DNA of 64,000 bases from Verrucomicrobiia bacterium (GCA_030431475.1 JAUIJD010000003.1:62001-126000); one strand, 5' to 3'; shown: positions 52,616-62,185, counted from the first letter of the stretch. A program made the numbers and translations. The notes: a model not told the origin generated them from the letters alone.

Positions 52616-53527
52616 ATGGATAAGCACGAAGCGAAGTTCATCCTGAGCAGTTTCCGGCCCGATGGCGCGGACGCCGGATCACCGGAATTTGCCGAAGCCC
52701 TGCGCATGGCGGTGGCGGATCGTGAGTTGGGGGAATGGCTGGCCGCGGAGCGGGCCATGGATGCCGGGTTCTCCGGAGCGCTGGCGAAGCTGTCGCTGCC
52801 CGACGACCTGAAGCAGGCGATCCTCGACTCGCTGGCTGTGGAGAGAGGCGAAACGCCGGAGCCCGACGCCCTCGACGCGGCCTTTGGTGACGCGCTTGAA
52901 GGGCTTCAACCGCCGCCGGCCCTGCGCGGCGAGATCCTGATGGCGATGAGGGAATCGGCACCTCGGAAGAACCGCTGGAAACTGGCCGTGCCGCTCGCGG
53001 CGGCGGCCGGCATCGCGCTGGCGCTGGTGATCACGCGCCCGGATTCGTCGAGCGATGCGTCCGATCAGATCGCAGATACCGTGCCGGTGGCCTCGCCGGT
53101 GGTCGCGGGAGCTGTTCCGGTCGCTCACATCGCGGACGAGGCGATTCGTTCGCTGACCTCGCCGGGCTTCACGCTCGACCTGAAGGATCCGGATCACGAG
53201 GCCTTGTTCCGCTTCATCCGCAAGCACGGTCGCGCCTGTCCGGCCGGTTGCGTGCCGAAGGGGCTTCGCGACGTGCCGGGCATCGGCTGCCGCAACATGG
53301 TGGTCGAAGGCAAGGCCGGGGCGATCGTGTGTTTCCGCCGTGGAGAGGACGATGTGGTGCACCTCGTGGTCTTCCGCAAGGAGGATGTCGAGGGCTGCGG
53401 CTCCGAGGGGAGCGAGCCGCGGATCGAACGCCGCGGGGATTGGGCGGTTGCCCGCTGGTCGGAGAAGGGCCGCGTCTTCCTGCTGATGGGGGCGACCGCG
53501 CCCGAGCAGCTCGGAGAGCTGTTCTGA
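52616..53527 (+). CDS. Putative membrane anti-sigma factor
   Basis: 303 residues. The N-terminal cytoplasmic part (about 1-120) is helical and acidic, as expected for a sigma-binding domain. One transmembrane helix spans about 124-141 (LAVPLAAAAGIALALVI). The periplasmic part contains Cys in HGRACPAGCVP, GIGCRN and VCFRRG, plus EGCGSEG, so disulfides are likely. No zinc HxxxCxxC anti-sigma motif is present. It starts 10 bases after the sigma gene. The role is inferred from position; the periplasmic Cys-rich domain could sense redox state or a ligand. Confidence 0.65.
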   Translation: MDKHEAKFILSSFRPDGADAGSPEFAEALRMAVADRELGEWLAAERAMDAGFSGALAKLSLPDDLKQAILDSLAVERGETPEPDALDAAFGDALEGLQPPPALRGEILMAMRESAPRKNRWKLAVPLAAAAGIALALVITRPDSSSDASDQIADTVPVASPVVAGAVPVAHIADEAIRSLTSPGFTLDLKDPDHEALFRFIRKHGRACPAGCVPKGLRDVPGIGCRNMVVEGKAGAIVCFRRGEDDVVHLVVFRKEDVEGCGSEGSEPRIERRGDWAVARWSEKGRVFLLMGATAPEQLGELF

Positions 53528-53542
53528 AGCGGCCGGCCCGGC

Positions 53543-55378
53543 TCAATCGACCGCCTGCACCGGGGCGGCGGCCGGGGTTTCCAGCACGCCTTTCGCCCGC
53601 CGCCAGGCGCCGAGCGCCTCGACCACGATCCACGCCTCGAGGGCGAGCGTGGCGATGCCGAAGGCACCGAGGAGGAGGTTCGGATCCTTCCCGGTGATCC
53701 ACGCGCCTTCGCCGACGAAGAGCTGCATTGCCATCGCCATCGCCGGCAGCCCGAGCATGAAGACGGCCGGGACGGCGACGAACCAAAGCGGCAGATTGCG
53801 GCGGTGGAGCCAGAACAGGATGACCAGGAAGGCGAGCCCGCCGAGGAGCTGGTTGGTCGCGCCGAAGAGCGGCCAGAGGATCATGCCGCCCTTGCCGAGG
53901 TTCGGCAGCTCCCAGGCATTGCCCGGAGCCGGCAGTGCGGCGATCGCTCCGGCGACGATGATGGCGAAGAGGGTGGCGGCGTGCTTGCCGCGCAGCGGCG
54001 ACACCCGGGTGGCGGCGGCGAGTTCCTGGGTCACGTAGCGCTGGAGGCGGCAGGCGGAGTCGAGCGTGGTGGCGGCGAAGGAGGCGACGAAGACTCCCAT
54101 CAGCGCGATCGCGAACTCCGGCCGGAGGCCGAGGGCCTGGAGAAAGTTGGCGCTGCCATCGACGAAGGCGCCGACCTTGGCCGGCAGTCCGCCGGCCGCC
54201 TGCCACGATCCGTAGCGCGCCTGATAGGCGGTTTCACCGGTGAGGATGGTGCCGGTCTTGGCGCCATCGATGATCTCGGGAGCGCCGAGTCCGAGCCCGG
54301 CGACGCAGGCGAGGATCACGAGCACGGCGAGGAAGCCCTCGGTGAGCATCGAACCGTAGCCGACGAACTGGGCGTCGGTCTCGGTCTTGAGTTGTTTCGA
54401 CGAGGTGCCCGACGAGACGAGGCAGTGGAAGCCCGAGATGGCGCCGCAGGCGATGGTGATGAAGAGGAACGGGAACATCATCGGCGCGCCGGTGGGTGCG
54501 TCGGCGCCGGTGCGCACGGCGGGGGCGACGATCTCCAGCGCCTGTTTCTGCTCCCCGAAGCCGAAGAGCGCGGCGACCAGCAGGCCGAGGATGACGAGCC
54601 CGAGGGCGGAGAGGAGCTGGAGCGAGTTGATGTAGTCGCGGGGCTGGAGCAGCACCCAGACCGGAAGCACCGAGGCGAGGTACGAGTAGAGCAGGAGGAG
54701 GCCGACCCAGGCGATGACGGGGAGCTCGGACAGCGTCTGGTTGAAGGCGTGGAGCGGTCCCCAGTCGCCGAACCAGACGGTGAGGTACATGATTCCCAGG
54801 GCGAGCAACGAGGGGAGGAGGATGGGAAGCCCGCGACGATGGAGGGCGAGGCCGATCCCCACCGCGATGGGAATCTGAATCAGGCAGGGGAAGATGGAGG
54901 CCGGGTAGATTCGGAACACGGCGGCGATCACCAGCCCGAAGATCGCCAGCACGATGGTCAGGGCGAGGAACAGGATGGAGAGGAACAGGATGCGGGCGCG
55001 TGGTGCGAGGACCCGGCCGGCGATGTCGCCGACCGTCTGGCCGCGGTTTCTCATCGAGACGACCAGCGAGCCGAAGTCGTGGACCGCGCCGATGAGGATG
55101 GAGCCGAAGAGGACCCACAGCAGGGCGGGAAGCCAGCCCCAGATGACGGCCAGCGCGGGGCCGACGATGGGGCCGGTGCCGGCGATCGAGGTGAAGTGGT
55201 GGCCGAAGACGACGCCCTTCGAGGTCGGCACGTAGTCATTGCCGTCCTCCAGCTCGATCGACGGCGGCACGCGGTTCGGATCGAGCCGGAAAATCCGCCG
55301 GGCCAGCCAGCGGCCGTAGGTGTGGTAGGCGACGAGGTAGAGGACCAGCGCGCCGAGCGCGATGAAGAGGGTGGCCAT
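53543..55378 (-). CDS. cstA: Carbon starvation protein CstA family (peptide/pyruvate transporter)
   Basis: 611 residues with many membrane helices, starting MATLFIALGALVLYLVAYHTYGRWLARRIF. Family motifs: GNDYVPTSKGVVFGHHFTSIAGTGPIVGPA, given here by its parts NDYVPTSK and FGHHFTSIAGTGPI, and FGSILIGAVHDFGSLV. Members import peptides or pyruvate under starvation. Shorter than E. coli CstA (701). Convergent with the anti-sigma gene (15-base gap). The next gene on its upstream side is separated by a decamer repeat element. Confidence 0.9.
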   Translation of the reverse strand: MATLFIALGALVLYLVAYHTYGRWLARRIFRLDPNRVPPSIELEDGNDYVPTSKGVVFGHHFTSIAGTGPIVGPALAVIWGWLPALLWVLFGSILIGAVHDFGSLVVSMRNRGQTVGDIAGRVLAPRARILFLSILFLALTIVLAIFGLVIAAVFRIYPASIFPCLIQIPIAVGIGLALHRRGLPILLPSLLALGIMYLTVWFGDWGPLHAFNQTLSELPVIAWVGLLLLYSYLASVLPVWVLLQPRDYINSLQLLSALGLVILGLLVAALFGFGEQKQALEIVAPAVRTGADAPTGAPMMFPFLFITIACGAISGFHCLVSSGTSSKQLKTETDAQFVGYGSMLTEGFLAVLVILACVAGLGLGAPEIIDGAKTGTILTGETAYQARYGSWQAAGGLPAKVGAFVDGSANFLQALGLRPEFAIALMGVFVASFAATTLDSACRLQRYVTQELAAATRVSPLRGKHAATLFAIIVAGAIAALPAPGNAWELPNLGKGGMILWPLFGATNQLLGGLAFLVILFWLHRRNLPLWFVAVPAVFMLGLPAMAMAMQLFVGEGAWITGKDPNLLLGAFGIATLALEAWIVVEALGAWRRAKGVLETPAAAPVQAVD

Positions 55379-55644
55379 GGGTTGCGATAGGAGTGTCGCA
55401 GGGCCCGCAAAGTGTCACGTTCGGAGTGTCAGGGCATCCAGATCAGGAGAAGTGAACCGCGAATGGACGCCAATTCACGCGAATGGATTCCGAGCTTCCG
55501 AGGGTGCCCGGCGATGTCACGGATTCCCGGACGCAATCCGTCTTTCGCCGGAGGTTTTCCGTCAAGGATTCGCGTCCATCTGCGTCCATTCGCGGTTTCC
55601 AATCTGAAATGGAGATGCCCCGCCCAAAGTGTGGGGGCGGGCCA
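55379..55644. other. Gene-free spacer carrying the decamer repeat element
   Basis: 266 bases between cstA and the Na/Pi cotransporter, both on the minus strand. The middle is the decamer repeat element described separately. Outside it, GTCACGTTCGGA at 55414-55425 recurs as GTCACATTCGGA near the start of the Na/Pi gene. No promoter or open frame of note. Confidence 0.5.
55458..55594. repeat. Decamer repeat element with inverted copies
   Basis: Three tandem decamers (CGCGAATGGA, CGCCAATTCA, CGCGAATGGA; 55458-55487) face three in the opposite orientation (AGGATTCGCG, TCCATCTGCG, TCCATTCGCG; 55565-55594). The outer arms form a perfect 16-base inverted repeat, AACCGCGAATGGACGC (55455-55470) and GCGTCCATTCGCGGTT (55582-55597). 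The 77 bases between are unique sequence. Confidence 0.8.
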
Positions 55645-57435
55645 CTACGGTGCGGCGCGCGCCTCGACGCCGTGGTCCTCGGAGCGCTCGGCGCTCTGGA
55701 TGATGTTGAGGGCGTGGTTGCCGGTCGCCTCGAGGTGGTTGTTGATCTCCGTGTAGAGCATTTCGGTCTGGACCGCGGCGCCGCTCTTCATCCGGCGGAC
55801 CGCGCCCTTGTTGTGCTTCTTGCGAAGCTCGTCGATGCGGTCCTCGATGCGCGTGGCGTTCTCGAGCAGTTCGCCGCTCACGCCGGAAAGCGAGTTCGCG
55901 CACAGATCGAGGATGGCGCGGACCTGCGAGCAGATCGCGGTCAGTTCCCGGTGCTGTTCCTCGGTGAAGTCGCGGCCCTTCTCGAACTTCCGCTGGACGA
56001 TCTTCACCAGCCGGTAGATCCGGTCGGTTGCTTCCTCGTGTTCGGAGACGACGCGCAGCATCGCCGTGATGCGCTCGGCGTTGTGGGCGCCGATCTCGTG
56101 CGAGGAGCACTCGATGAGGTAGGCGGTGATGTCGTGGAGCAGTTCGTCGCACTGGTCCTCCATCTCCTTGAGGGCCGCCACCTCGGCGGAAAGATCCTCG
56201 CCGGGATGGTTGAGCACCCGCACGAAGCCGTCGTACATGTCCGAGGTCAGCGTGCTCATCCGCCGGGTGGCGTTCTCGGCCTCGGCGAGATTGAGTTCGC
56301 CGAGGTCGACGAGTCCCTGCGAGATGTACTTCAGCCGCGGGGCGCCGGACTCCGGGCTCTGGTCGCGCACCCAGAACCGGACGAAGCGATCGATCTGGGG
56401 GACGAACCAGACCAGGACGAGGATGTTCGCGAGGTTGAAGGCGGAGTGGAAGATCGCCGTCGCGAAGGCGATTTCGGAGGTCTGGAAGCCCTTGGACGCG
56501 AGGCGCAGGCTCTCGGGCAGGGCGCCGGCGAGGGCCCAGGCCATGCGGGTGAAGGGAACGAAGAGGACCAGCATCCACAGGACCCCGATCACGTTGAAGG
56601 TGAAGTGCGCCCGGGCCGCCCGCTTGGCGTTGATGTTGGCGCCGAGGGAGGCCAGCCAGGCGGTGACGGTGGTCCCGATGTTTTCCCCGAGGACGATCGC
56701 GGCGGAATTCTGGAACACGGCCACGGGATCGGAAATGTCGCCGAGCCATCCGTTGAGGGCGCAGGTGATGGTGATCGCCATGGCCGCCGAGGAGGACTGG
56801 ACGAGCAGGGTCAGGATGATCCCGCCGACCAGATAGAGCAGGGTCGAGGCGAAGCCCCGGCCACCCATCCAGGTGACGATGTCGCGGATGGTGTCGGCGG
56901 TGTTGGGGTCGGTCTTCATCAACTCCCGCAGGTCGGGGACCGAGTCCTTGAGCAGGCCGAGTCCGAAGAACACCAGGCCGAAGCCCAGCAGGGTTTCGCC
57001 CCAGTTCCTTCCCTTCTCCTTGCCGATGAAGACGAAGGGCAGGCCGACCCCGATGAGCGGGAGCGCGATGCTCGAGACGCTGAACTTTCCGATCAGCGCC
57101 ACGATCCAGGCGGTGATCGTCGTGCCGAGGTTGGCGCCCATGATCACGCCGATCGACTGGATCAGGGTGAGGAGGCCGGCGTTGACGAAGGAAACCACCA
57201 GCACCGTGGTGGCCGAGGAGGACTGGACCAGCGTGGTGGTGAAGAAACCGGTGACGATGCCGCTGACGCGGTTGCCGGTGACCCCGGCGAGCGCCTGGCG
57301 CATGCGCTTGCCGGCGATCCGCTGGACGGCCTCCGACATGATCTTCATGCCGAAGAGGAACACGCCGAGGGCGCCGAGAACCTGGAGGAGACCGAAAAGA
57401 ACCGAGGTGGGAGAAAGCGAGGCAAGCAGCGGCAT
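55645..57435 (-). CDS. Na/phosphate cotransporter with C-terminal PhoU-like domain
   Basis: About 596 residues. Two inverted membrane repeats each carry the QSSSA signature (TTLVQSSSATTVL and TLLVQSSSAAMAI). From about 350 to the end the protein is cytoplasmic and helical with PhoU-like repeats (DRIYRLVKIVQRKFEKGRD). This is the NptA/YjbB type that takes up phosphate with sodium. ATG 57435 (MPLLASL) is chosen; GTG 57456 would add seven residues. The nearby PhoD-like phosphatase is not in the same unit, but both concern phosphate. Confidence 0.88.
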   Translation of the reverse strand: MPLLASLSPTSVLFGLLQVLGALGVFLFGMKIMSEAVQRIAGKRMRQALAGVTGNRVSGIVTGFFTTTLVQSSSATTVLVVSFVNAGLLTLIQSIGVIMGANLGTTITAWIVALIGKFSVSSIALPLIGVGLPFVFIGKEKGRNWGETLLGFGLVFFGLGLLKDSVPDLRELMKTDPNTADTIRDIVTWMGGRGFASTLLYLVGGIILTLLVQSSSAAMAITITCALNGWLGDISDPVAVFQNSAAIVLGENIGTTVTAWLASLGANINAKRAARAHFTFNVIGVLWMLVLFVPFTRMAWALAGALPESLRLASKGFQTSEIAFATAIFHSAFNLANILVLVWFVPQIDRFVRFWVRDQSPESGAPRLKYISQGLVDLGELNLAEAENATRRMSTLTSDMYDGFVRVLNHPGEDLSAEVAALKEMEDQCDELLHDITAYLIECSSHEIGAHNAERITAMLRVVSEHEEATDRIYRLVKIVQRKFEKGRDFTEEQHRELTAICSQVRAILDLCANSLSGVSGELLENATRIEDRIDELRKKHNKGAVRRMKSGAAVQTEMLYTEINNHLEATGNHALNIIQSAERSEDHGVEARAAP

Positions 57436-57542
57436 GGAATGTGTCGAAATCGTCACATTCGGACCCGGACTACGAGAAAATTCTCAGGGATCCGTCTCCG
57501 GGCGGGAGGACGGAGCGGAAGGGCGGCGTCGATCGCCTTTCC

Positions 57543-58034
57543 TCACTCGCCGAGCTGCGTCCCGAGCGCCTCGAACACCGGCGGCGGCACGTAGCGGCGG
57601 ACGGTGTCCTGCCAGCCGTCGGGACCGATGAGGTTCTTGACCATGCTGGACGAGACCTCGGCGATGTCGCGGGGCGGCATCAGGAAGACCGTGGTGATGT
57701 CGGGCGCGAGATCGTAGTTCACGTGGCGCATCATGCGCTCGTACTCGTAGTCGGCCTGGCTGCGGATCCCACGGAGGATGAACTTCGCGTCGTGGTCGAT
57801 CGCGTAGTCGACGAGGTAGCGGTTGTCGAAGTTGGAGACGATCAGCCGTTCGCTCGAGGGAATCGAGCGCCGCAGGAGGTCGAGGCGCTCGGGAATGGAG
57901 AAGGTGTAGCTCTTGGTGGGGTTGTCACCGATGGCGACCACCAGCCGGTCGAACATCTCGAGCCCGCGCTCGACCATCCACAGGTGTCCGTTGGTCGGGG
58001 GATCGAAGGAGCCGGCGTAGACGGCGGTGCGCAT
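57543..58034 (-). CDS. coaD: Phosphopantetheine adenylyltransferase
   Basis: 163 residues. N-terminal AVYAGSFDPPTNGHLWMVER carries the nucleotidyltransferase T/HxGH motif (TNGH). IGDNPTKSYTF and the C-terminal EVSSSMVKNLIGPDG complete the family pattern (usually ISSTxVR). Catalyses the fourth step of coenzyme A synthesis. The standard start is ATG 58034; longer reading in the same frame has no family likeness. It diverges from the YdjM-like gene with a 105-base gap. Confidence 0.93.
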   Translation of the reverse strand: MRTAVYAGSFDPPTNGHLWMVERGLEMFDRLVVAIGDNPTKSYTFSIPERLDLLRRSIPSSERLIVSNFDNRYLVDYAIDHDAKFILRGIRSQADYEYERMMRHVNYDLAPDITTVFLMPPRDIAEVSSSMVKNLIGPDGWQDTVRRYVPPPVFEALGTQLGE

Positions 58035-58139
58035 GGCCAGAGGCTGCGCCTCCGATGGGGAATGACAAATGCTAAATGCGGGAGGGCGGCAGGTTCGTTT
58101 TCGCTTGGCTGGGGGGACGGGACGGGGAGATTGGCCGCG

Positions 58140-59240
58140 GTGGACGTGATCACACAGACGGCGCTCGGCGCGGCGGTCGGGGCGCTGGTGCTCGGGCCCA
58201 AGCTCGGGCGCCCGGCGATCGGCTGGGGGGCGTTCTTCGGGGTGGTGCCGGATCTCGACGCCCTGCTGATGCCCTTCCTCGATACGGCCGTGGACCTCCA
58301 CCTGCACCGGGGTTTCAGCCATTCGCTGCTGATCATGCTGGCGGCCACCTTTGGTCTGGCGAAGCCGCTGGCGAAGCGATGGAAACGCCAGAAGGTCACC
58401 CCGCAGAGGGCGGGATGGTTCGTGTTCCTCGTGTGGTCGACGCACGTGCTGATCGATTGCTTCACCGTCTACGGGACGCAGGTCTTCTGGCCCTTCTGGC
58501 GGCACCCGGTCTCGTTCGACAACCTGTTCATCATCGATCCGCTGTTCACGCTGCCGCTGCTGGTGGCCGTGGTGTGGGGGCTGCGCATCGACGCCAAGCG
58601 GTGGAAGAAGCGCGAGGGTGTGAGGATGACCGCCATCTGCCTGGCGATCAGCAGCCTCTACGTCGGCCTGAGCTTCTGGGCCAAACATGCGGTGGCGTCG
58701 CGGGTGGCGGCCGACCTGGAGGCCCGGGGCATCGGGTGGGAGCGGAGAATGGAGGCACCGGCCCCGTTCTCCATCCTCCTCTGGCGGGCGGTGGTGGAGC
58801 GCGAGAATGAGTTCTGGGTCGGCTACCGCTCCCTGTTCGATGGGGAGACACCCATTCGGTGGACGATCTTCCCGAAGAAAGGAGAAATCCCGTCCGCGGT
58901 GTCGGATCACTTCGAGGTGCGCTCGGTGAGGCGCTTTTCGAACGAGTGGTGGCTCACCCGCGAGACGTCCCGCGGGGTGTGGATGATGGACCTCCGTTTC
59001 GGTGAGTATCGCGAATGGGACGAGCGGGGGCTCGAGTTGCGGCCGGTCTTCGCCTGGGACTATCAGGTGGATGGCCGCGGCGACCCCCTGAAGCGGCGGC
59101 TCAAGGAGGATCGGAACATGGGACCGATGATGCAGCGTCTTTGGGAACGGATCCTCGGGGATTCGGAGGGGTGGGAGGATCGACCGCGGTTGATCGGCAA
59201 CCCGGCGGTGTCGAGCGAAACGTTGCCGACGGTGCGGTGA
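58140..59240 (+). CDS. YdjM/DUF457-type membrane-bound metal-dependent hydrolase
   Basis: 366 residues, about five or six membrane helices in the first 190. Family motifs include FFGVVPDLDALL, HRGFSHSLL and WSTHVLIDCFTVYGTQVFWPF, whose Asp and His residues line a putative metal site. The C-terminal third is soluble and charged. GTG at 58140 is preferred, with GGGGAG (58124-58129) ten bases ahead. Members in E. coli (YdjM) respond to LexA; no LexA box is seen here. Function of the family is not firmly known. Confidence 0.85.
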   Translation: MDVITQTALGAAVGALVLGPKLGRPAIGWGAFFGVVPDLDALLMPFLDTAVDLHLHRGFSHSLLIMLAATFGLAKPLAKRWKRQKVTPQRAGWFVFLVWSTHVLIDCFTVYGTQVFWPFWRHPVSFDNLFIIDPLFTLPLLVAVVWGLRIDAKRWKKREGVRMTAICLAISSLYVGLSFWAKHAVASRVAADLEARGIGWERRMEAPAPFSILLWRAVVERENEFWVGYRSLFDGETPIRWTIFPKKGEIPSAVSDHFEVRSVRRFSNEWWLTRETSRGVWMMDLRFGEYREWDERGLELRPVFAWDYQVDGRGDPLKRRLKEDRNMGPMMQRLWERILGDSEGWEDRPRLIGNPAVSSETLPTVR

Positions 59241-59252
59241 GCGCGGCCGCGG

Positions 59253-62102
59253 TCACGGCAGGTCGAAGCGGACCCGGTAGAAGGCGGCGTCGGCGGGCGG
59301 CGAGGGATCGGTGAACCGGGTCACCGGCGTCTCGCCGGGAACGGTGGCGATCTCGCTCCAGCCATCGAGGGCGGTCGAGCGGTCGATGCGGAAGACCGTG
59401 CCGTCCGCACCGGGCCAGCTCAGCTCGCCATCGGATGCGATCGTCGTCCGGAAAGCCTCGCGGCCCGAGGTAGGGTTGATGCCGAGCCGTTCCTCGACGG
59501 CATTGCTGGAGGCATCGCGGTCGGGATCGTCGCTAGGCCCCTGCGTCAGGTCGCCGAACCAGGTGAACTCCCAGCCGTCGCCCAGGCCATCTCCATCGCG
59601 GTCCGAGGCATCGCCGACCCGGGTGATCCCGACCGAGGAAATCCGAATCTCGCCCGCCGATCCGGCGCCGGCCAGGCGGAGCCGGTGGCGGGGCGATCCG
59701 GCGCTGAAGGCGGCATCGAAGGCGAGCTCGCCATCCGAACCGGCGGTCCGGGTCCCCAGCGGATTGCCATCGATGAGCAACTCGAAGTCGGCGCTCGGCG
59801 TGGAGGCGCTGGCCCGGATCCGGACGTGATAGGTCTGGCCCGCGACGAAGCCGTCGAAGGCCTGCTCGATGGCGCCATTTCCCCCGAGGTAGGCGACCTG
59901 GCCGCCGCCGCTCGGACTCACTCCGGACCCCGGGGCGAAGTCCCACACCATCCCGCCGGGCCCCGGCCGCGTGCTGGAAACAAGCGGCTGCGAGAAGTCG
60001 AAGTTGCCGACCTCGATCGCATCCAACTCGAAGCAGCCGAGGTCCGGGGCGGTGCCGGCGAAGGGGATCCCCTCGTCGAGTCCGGCATCGACCAGGTCGC
60101 TTCCCGGGATCAGGCGCATCAGCGGCACCACCGGCAGCTTGCCGTCGGGCTGCCGCGGCGCCGACAGGAACGACTCGTCGAGGCTCTCGAAGTCCGCCGC
60201 GTCCACCGTCACCGGCAGGTCCCAGTGGTTGTGGCTGCTGTCGCAGGCGGCGAGGTCGACGTCGGTCAGTTCGGCGAGGGTGGCGTTGAGTCCGACGTTG
60301 TTGCGGAGGACATGGTCGTAGCCGGGGACGTCGTCCCCGACGGTCGTGCTCCAGTTGAGCATGTTGAAGTTGCGCTTGTTGCCCAGCGCCGTGTTGGCGA
60401 TGAAGTCGAGACCGCCGGGATGGTGGTTGGCGTAGAACCCGCTCTGCTTGTTGCCGACCGCCAGGCAGTCGCGCACGACGTGGCGCGGGACCGGGCTCGG
60501 GAGCGACCCCGGCGGCTTGCCATAGCCGCCGGCCTTGAACCCGTTGCCGTCGCCCCGGCTGACGAGGCTGCCGTCCTCCTCGCTGTAGCCATTGTAGGCG
60601 GCCCAGCAGTTCTCGATGACCACCGGGTGGTCGACGTTGATCAGGTCGAAGCCGTCGTCGCTGTTGAGCCAGGCCCGGCAGCCGCGGAAGACGTTGCCCT
60701 CGTCGGCGCTGCCGTGGCAGCCGAAGCCGTCGACGTTTCCGCCGACGCCGCCCTCCGAGGTGGAGTCCCAGTTGCGGTAGGCGTCGCAATTGAGCACCAG
60801 GTTGTGGCTGCCGTTGCCGATCCACATTCCGATCGCCTGGTTGTCGCGCATCACCAGACGCTCGTAGATGTTGTGGCTGCCCTCGTTGTCGAAGCAGATC
60901 GACTGCGTGTGGGTGGTGATGTTGACCTGCACGCCGGTCACGGTGAGCCCGCGGAAGTGGAGCCAGTTGGCGGTGACGTAGAAGGTGTAGATGCGGTAGC
61001 CGGCGGGGTTGACCGCGGTCATGTCGATGACCGGCTCTTCGCCCGGGTAGGCCCAGTAGCGGATCGGGCTCCCCGCGCTGCCGCTCTTGTTCATCAGGAA
61101 CACCCGCGCGAAGATGCTGGTGTATTCATCGACCTGGCCGACGTCGATCGGGTAGGTGCCGCCGCGGAAATAGACCGTGCTTCCCGGCGAGGCCGCCTGC
61201 TGGGCCCGGGCGATCGTCGCGAAAGGCTCGTCGATGGTTCCCGGATTCGCATCGCTGCCGCCGGGTGCCACGTAGAGGAAGTCCCCGCCGCCCGGGTAGG
61301 CCTGCGGGTCGTTGGGGTCGGTCGCCGCGCCCTCCTCGGCGGCGTTGTCGAAGCCGTCGCCGTCCGGGTCGCCGCCGCCGTCCTGCAGCGCCAGTTCGAT
61401 CGGCGTCGCCTCGCCATTGGCATCGCCGAAATGATCGTCCTCCCAGAGGTCGGGAAGTCCGTCCATGTCGTCGTCGGTCACCTCGCCCGGCGGCGTCCCG
61501 GAGATCGACACCCCGAGGTCGCGGGTCGTGTTCGGCGGGCCGCCCGAGCTGCCGGCATTGCCGGTTTCGGTGTAGTAGTTCCCCGGCGCGAACTCGTCGC
61601 TTCCGGTGTTCGAGTGGCGGACGGACCCGATCGCGCTCCCCGGTGCCTGGGTCAGTTCGATCCCGTAGCCCTGGTTGCCCGTGTCACGAGCCGGGAGCAC
61701 GAACCCATCGGCACCCGACAAGGCGAGATGGATGTTCGCGCTGCTGGACGTCCCACCGGTCGGCACGACCAGGGAACGAACCAGGTTTCCCGCCGACCAC
61801 GTTCCGGCGGTGACGTCGGCGAGCTCGTAGATCCTCACGATCAGGTCGCCCGCGGTGCCGTTCAGGCTGACCGAGATGGAGATCTCATCGACGTCGATGG
61901 CTTCGTTCAGTTGGAAGCTCTGCCGCAGCTCGCGGGTGTCGTTGATTCCGCGTCCCCCGGGGCTGTGCAGCTCCGGATCGAGGGTGAACACGGCGCCGTC
62001 CGTGTCGTAGCCGGCGTCCGCCAAAAGCGTGACCTCGGCAGTGACGGCCTCCGGAAGAACCGGGGCGAGGATGCCGATCAGGAATGCCAGGGGTTTCAAC
62101 AC
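59253..62102 (-). CDS. Secreted PL9-like pectate lyase with extra modules
   Basis: About 949 residues with a signal peptide (LKPLAFLIGILAPVLPEAV). N-terminal beta domain of about 210 residues, then a TSP3-like hinge with DGLPDLWEDDHFG. From about 245 a right-handed beta helix begins (YVAPGGSDANPGT, STVYFRGGTY), with the PL9-type stretches LNCDAYRNWD, NVFRGCRAWLNSDDGFDL and GGNVDGFGCHG. Then a carbohydrate-binding-like domain and another TSP3-like DRDGDGLGDGWEF and a small C-terminal domain. It likely cuts pectate or a related polyuronate outside the cell. Start GTG 62102, or TTG 62099. The GH105-like enzyme elsewhere could act on its products. Confidence 0.8.
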   Translation of the reverse strand: MLKPLAFLIGILAPVLPEAVTAEVTLLADAGYDTDGAVFTLDPELHSPGGRGINDTRELRQSFQLNEAIDVDEISISVSLNGTAGDLIVRIYELADVTAGTWSAGNLVRSLVVPTGGTSSSANIHLALSGADGFVLPARDTGNQGYGIELTQAPGSAIGSVRHSNTGSDEFAPGNYYTETGNAGSSGGPPNTTRDLGVSISGTPPGEVTDDDMDGLPDLWEDDHFGDANGEATPIELALQDGGGDPDGDGFDNAAEEGAATDPNDPQAYPGGGDFLYVAPGGSDANPGTIDEPFATIARAQQAASPGSTVYFRGGTYPIDVGQVDEYTSIFARVFLMNKSGSAGSPIRYWAYPGEEPVIDMTAVNPAGYRIYTFYVTANWLHFRGLTVTGVQVNITTHTQSICFDNEGSHNIYERLVMRDNQAIGMWIGNGSHNLVLNCDAYRNWDSTSEGGVGGNVDGFGCHGSADEGNVFRGCRAWLNSDDGFDLINVDHPVVIENCWAAYNGYSEEDGSLVSRGDGNGFKAGGYGKPPGSLPSPVPRHVVRDCLAVGNKQSGFYANHHPGGLDFIANTALGNKRNFNMLNWSTTVGDDVPGYDHVLRNNVGLNATLAELTDVDLAACDSSHNHWDLPVTVDAADFESLDESFLSAPRQPDGKLPVVPLMRLIPGSDLVDAGLDEGIPFAGTAPDLGCFELDAIEVGNFDFSQPLVSSTRPGPGGMVWDFAPGSGVSPSGGGQVAYLGGNGAIEQAFDGFVAGQTYHVRIRASASTPSADFELLIDGNPLGTRTAGSDGELAFDAAFSAGSPRHRLRLAGAGSAGEIRISSVGITRVGDASDRDGDGLGDGWEFTWFGDLTQGPSDDPDRDASSNAVEERLGINPTSGREAFRTTIASDGELSWPGADGTVFRIDRSTALDGWSEIATVPGETPVTRFTDPSPPADAAFYRVRFDLP

Positions 62103-62185
62103 GATCCGGTGGGGTCCCCCAGATCTTGATCGATTCCCCGCCGGAGTAAACCCATCGACGAATACCCCGGCTGGGGGAACAAGGG

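Noticed and set aside
59685-62129. An 814-codon open frame opposite the PL9-like lyase
   Set aside because: Antisense shadow of a beta-helix protein with signal peptide and lyase motifs.
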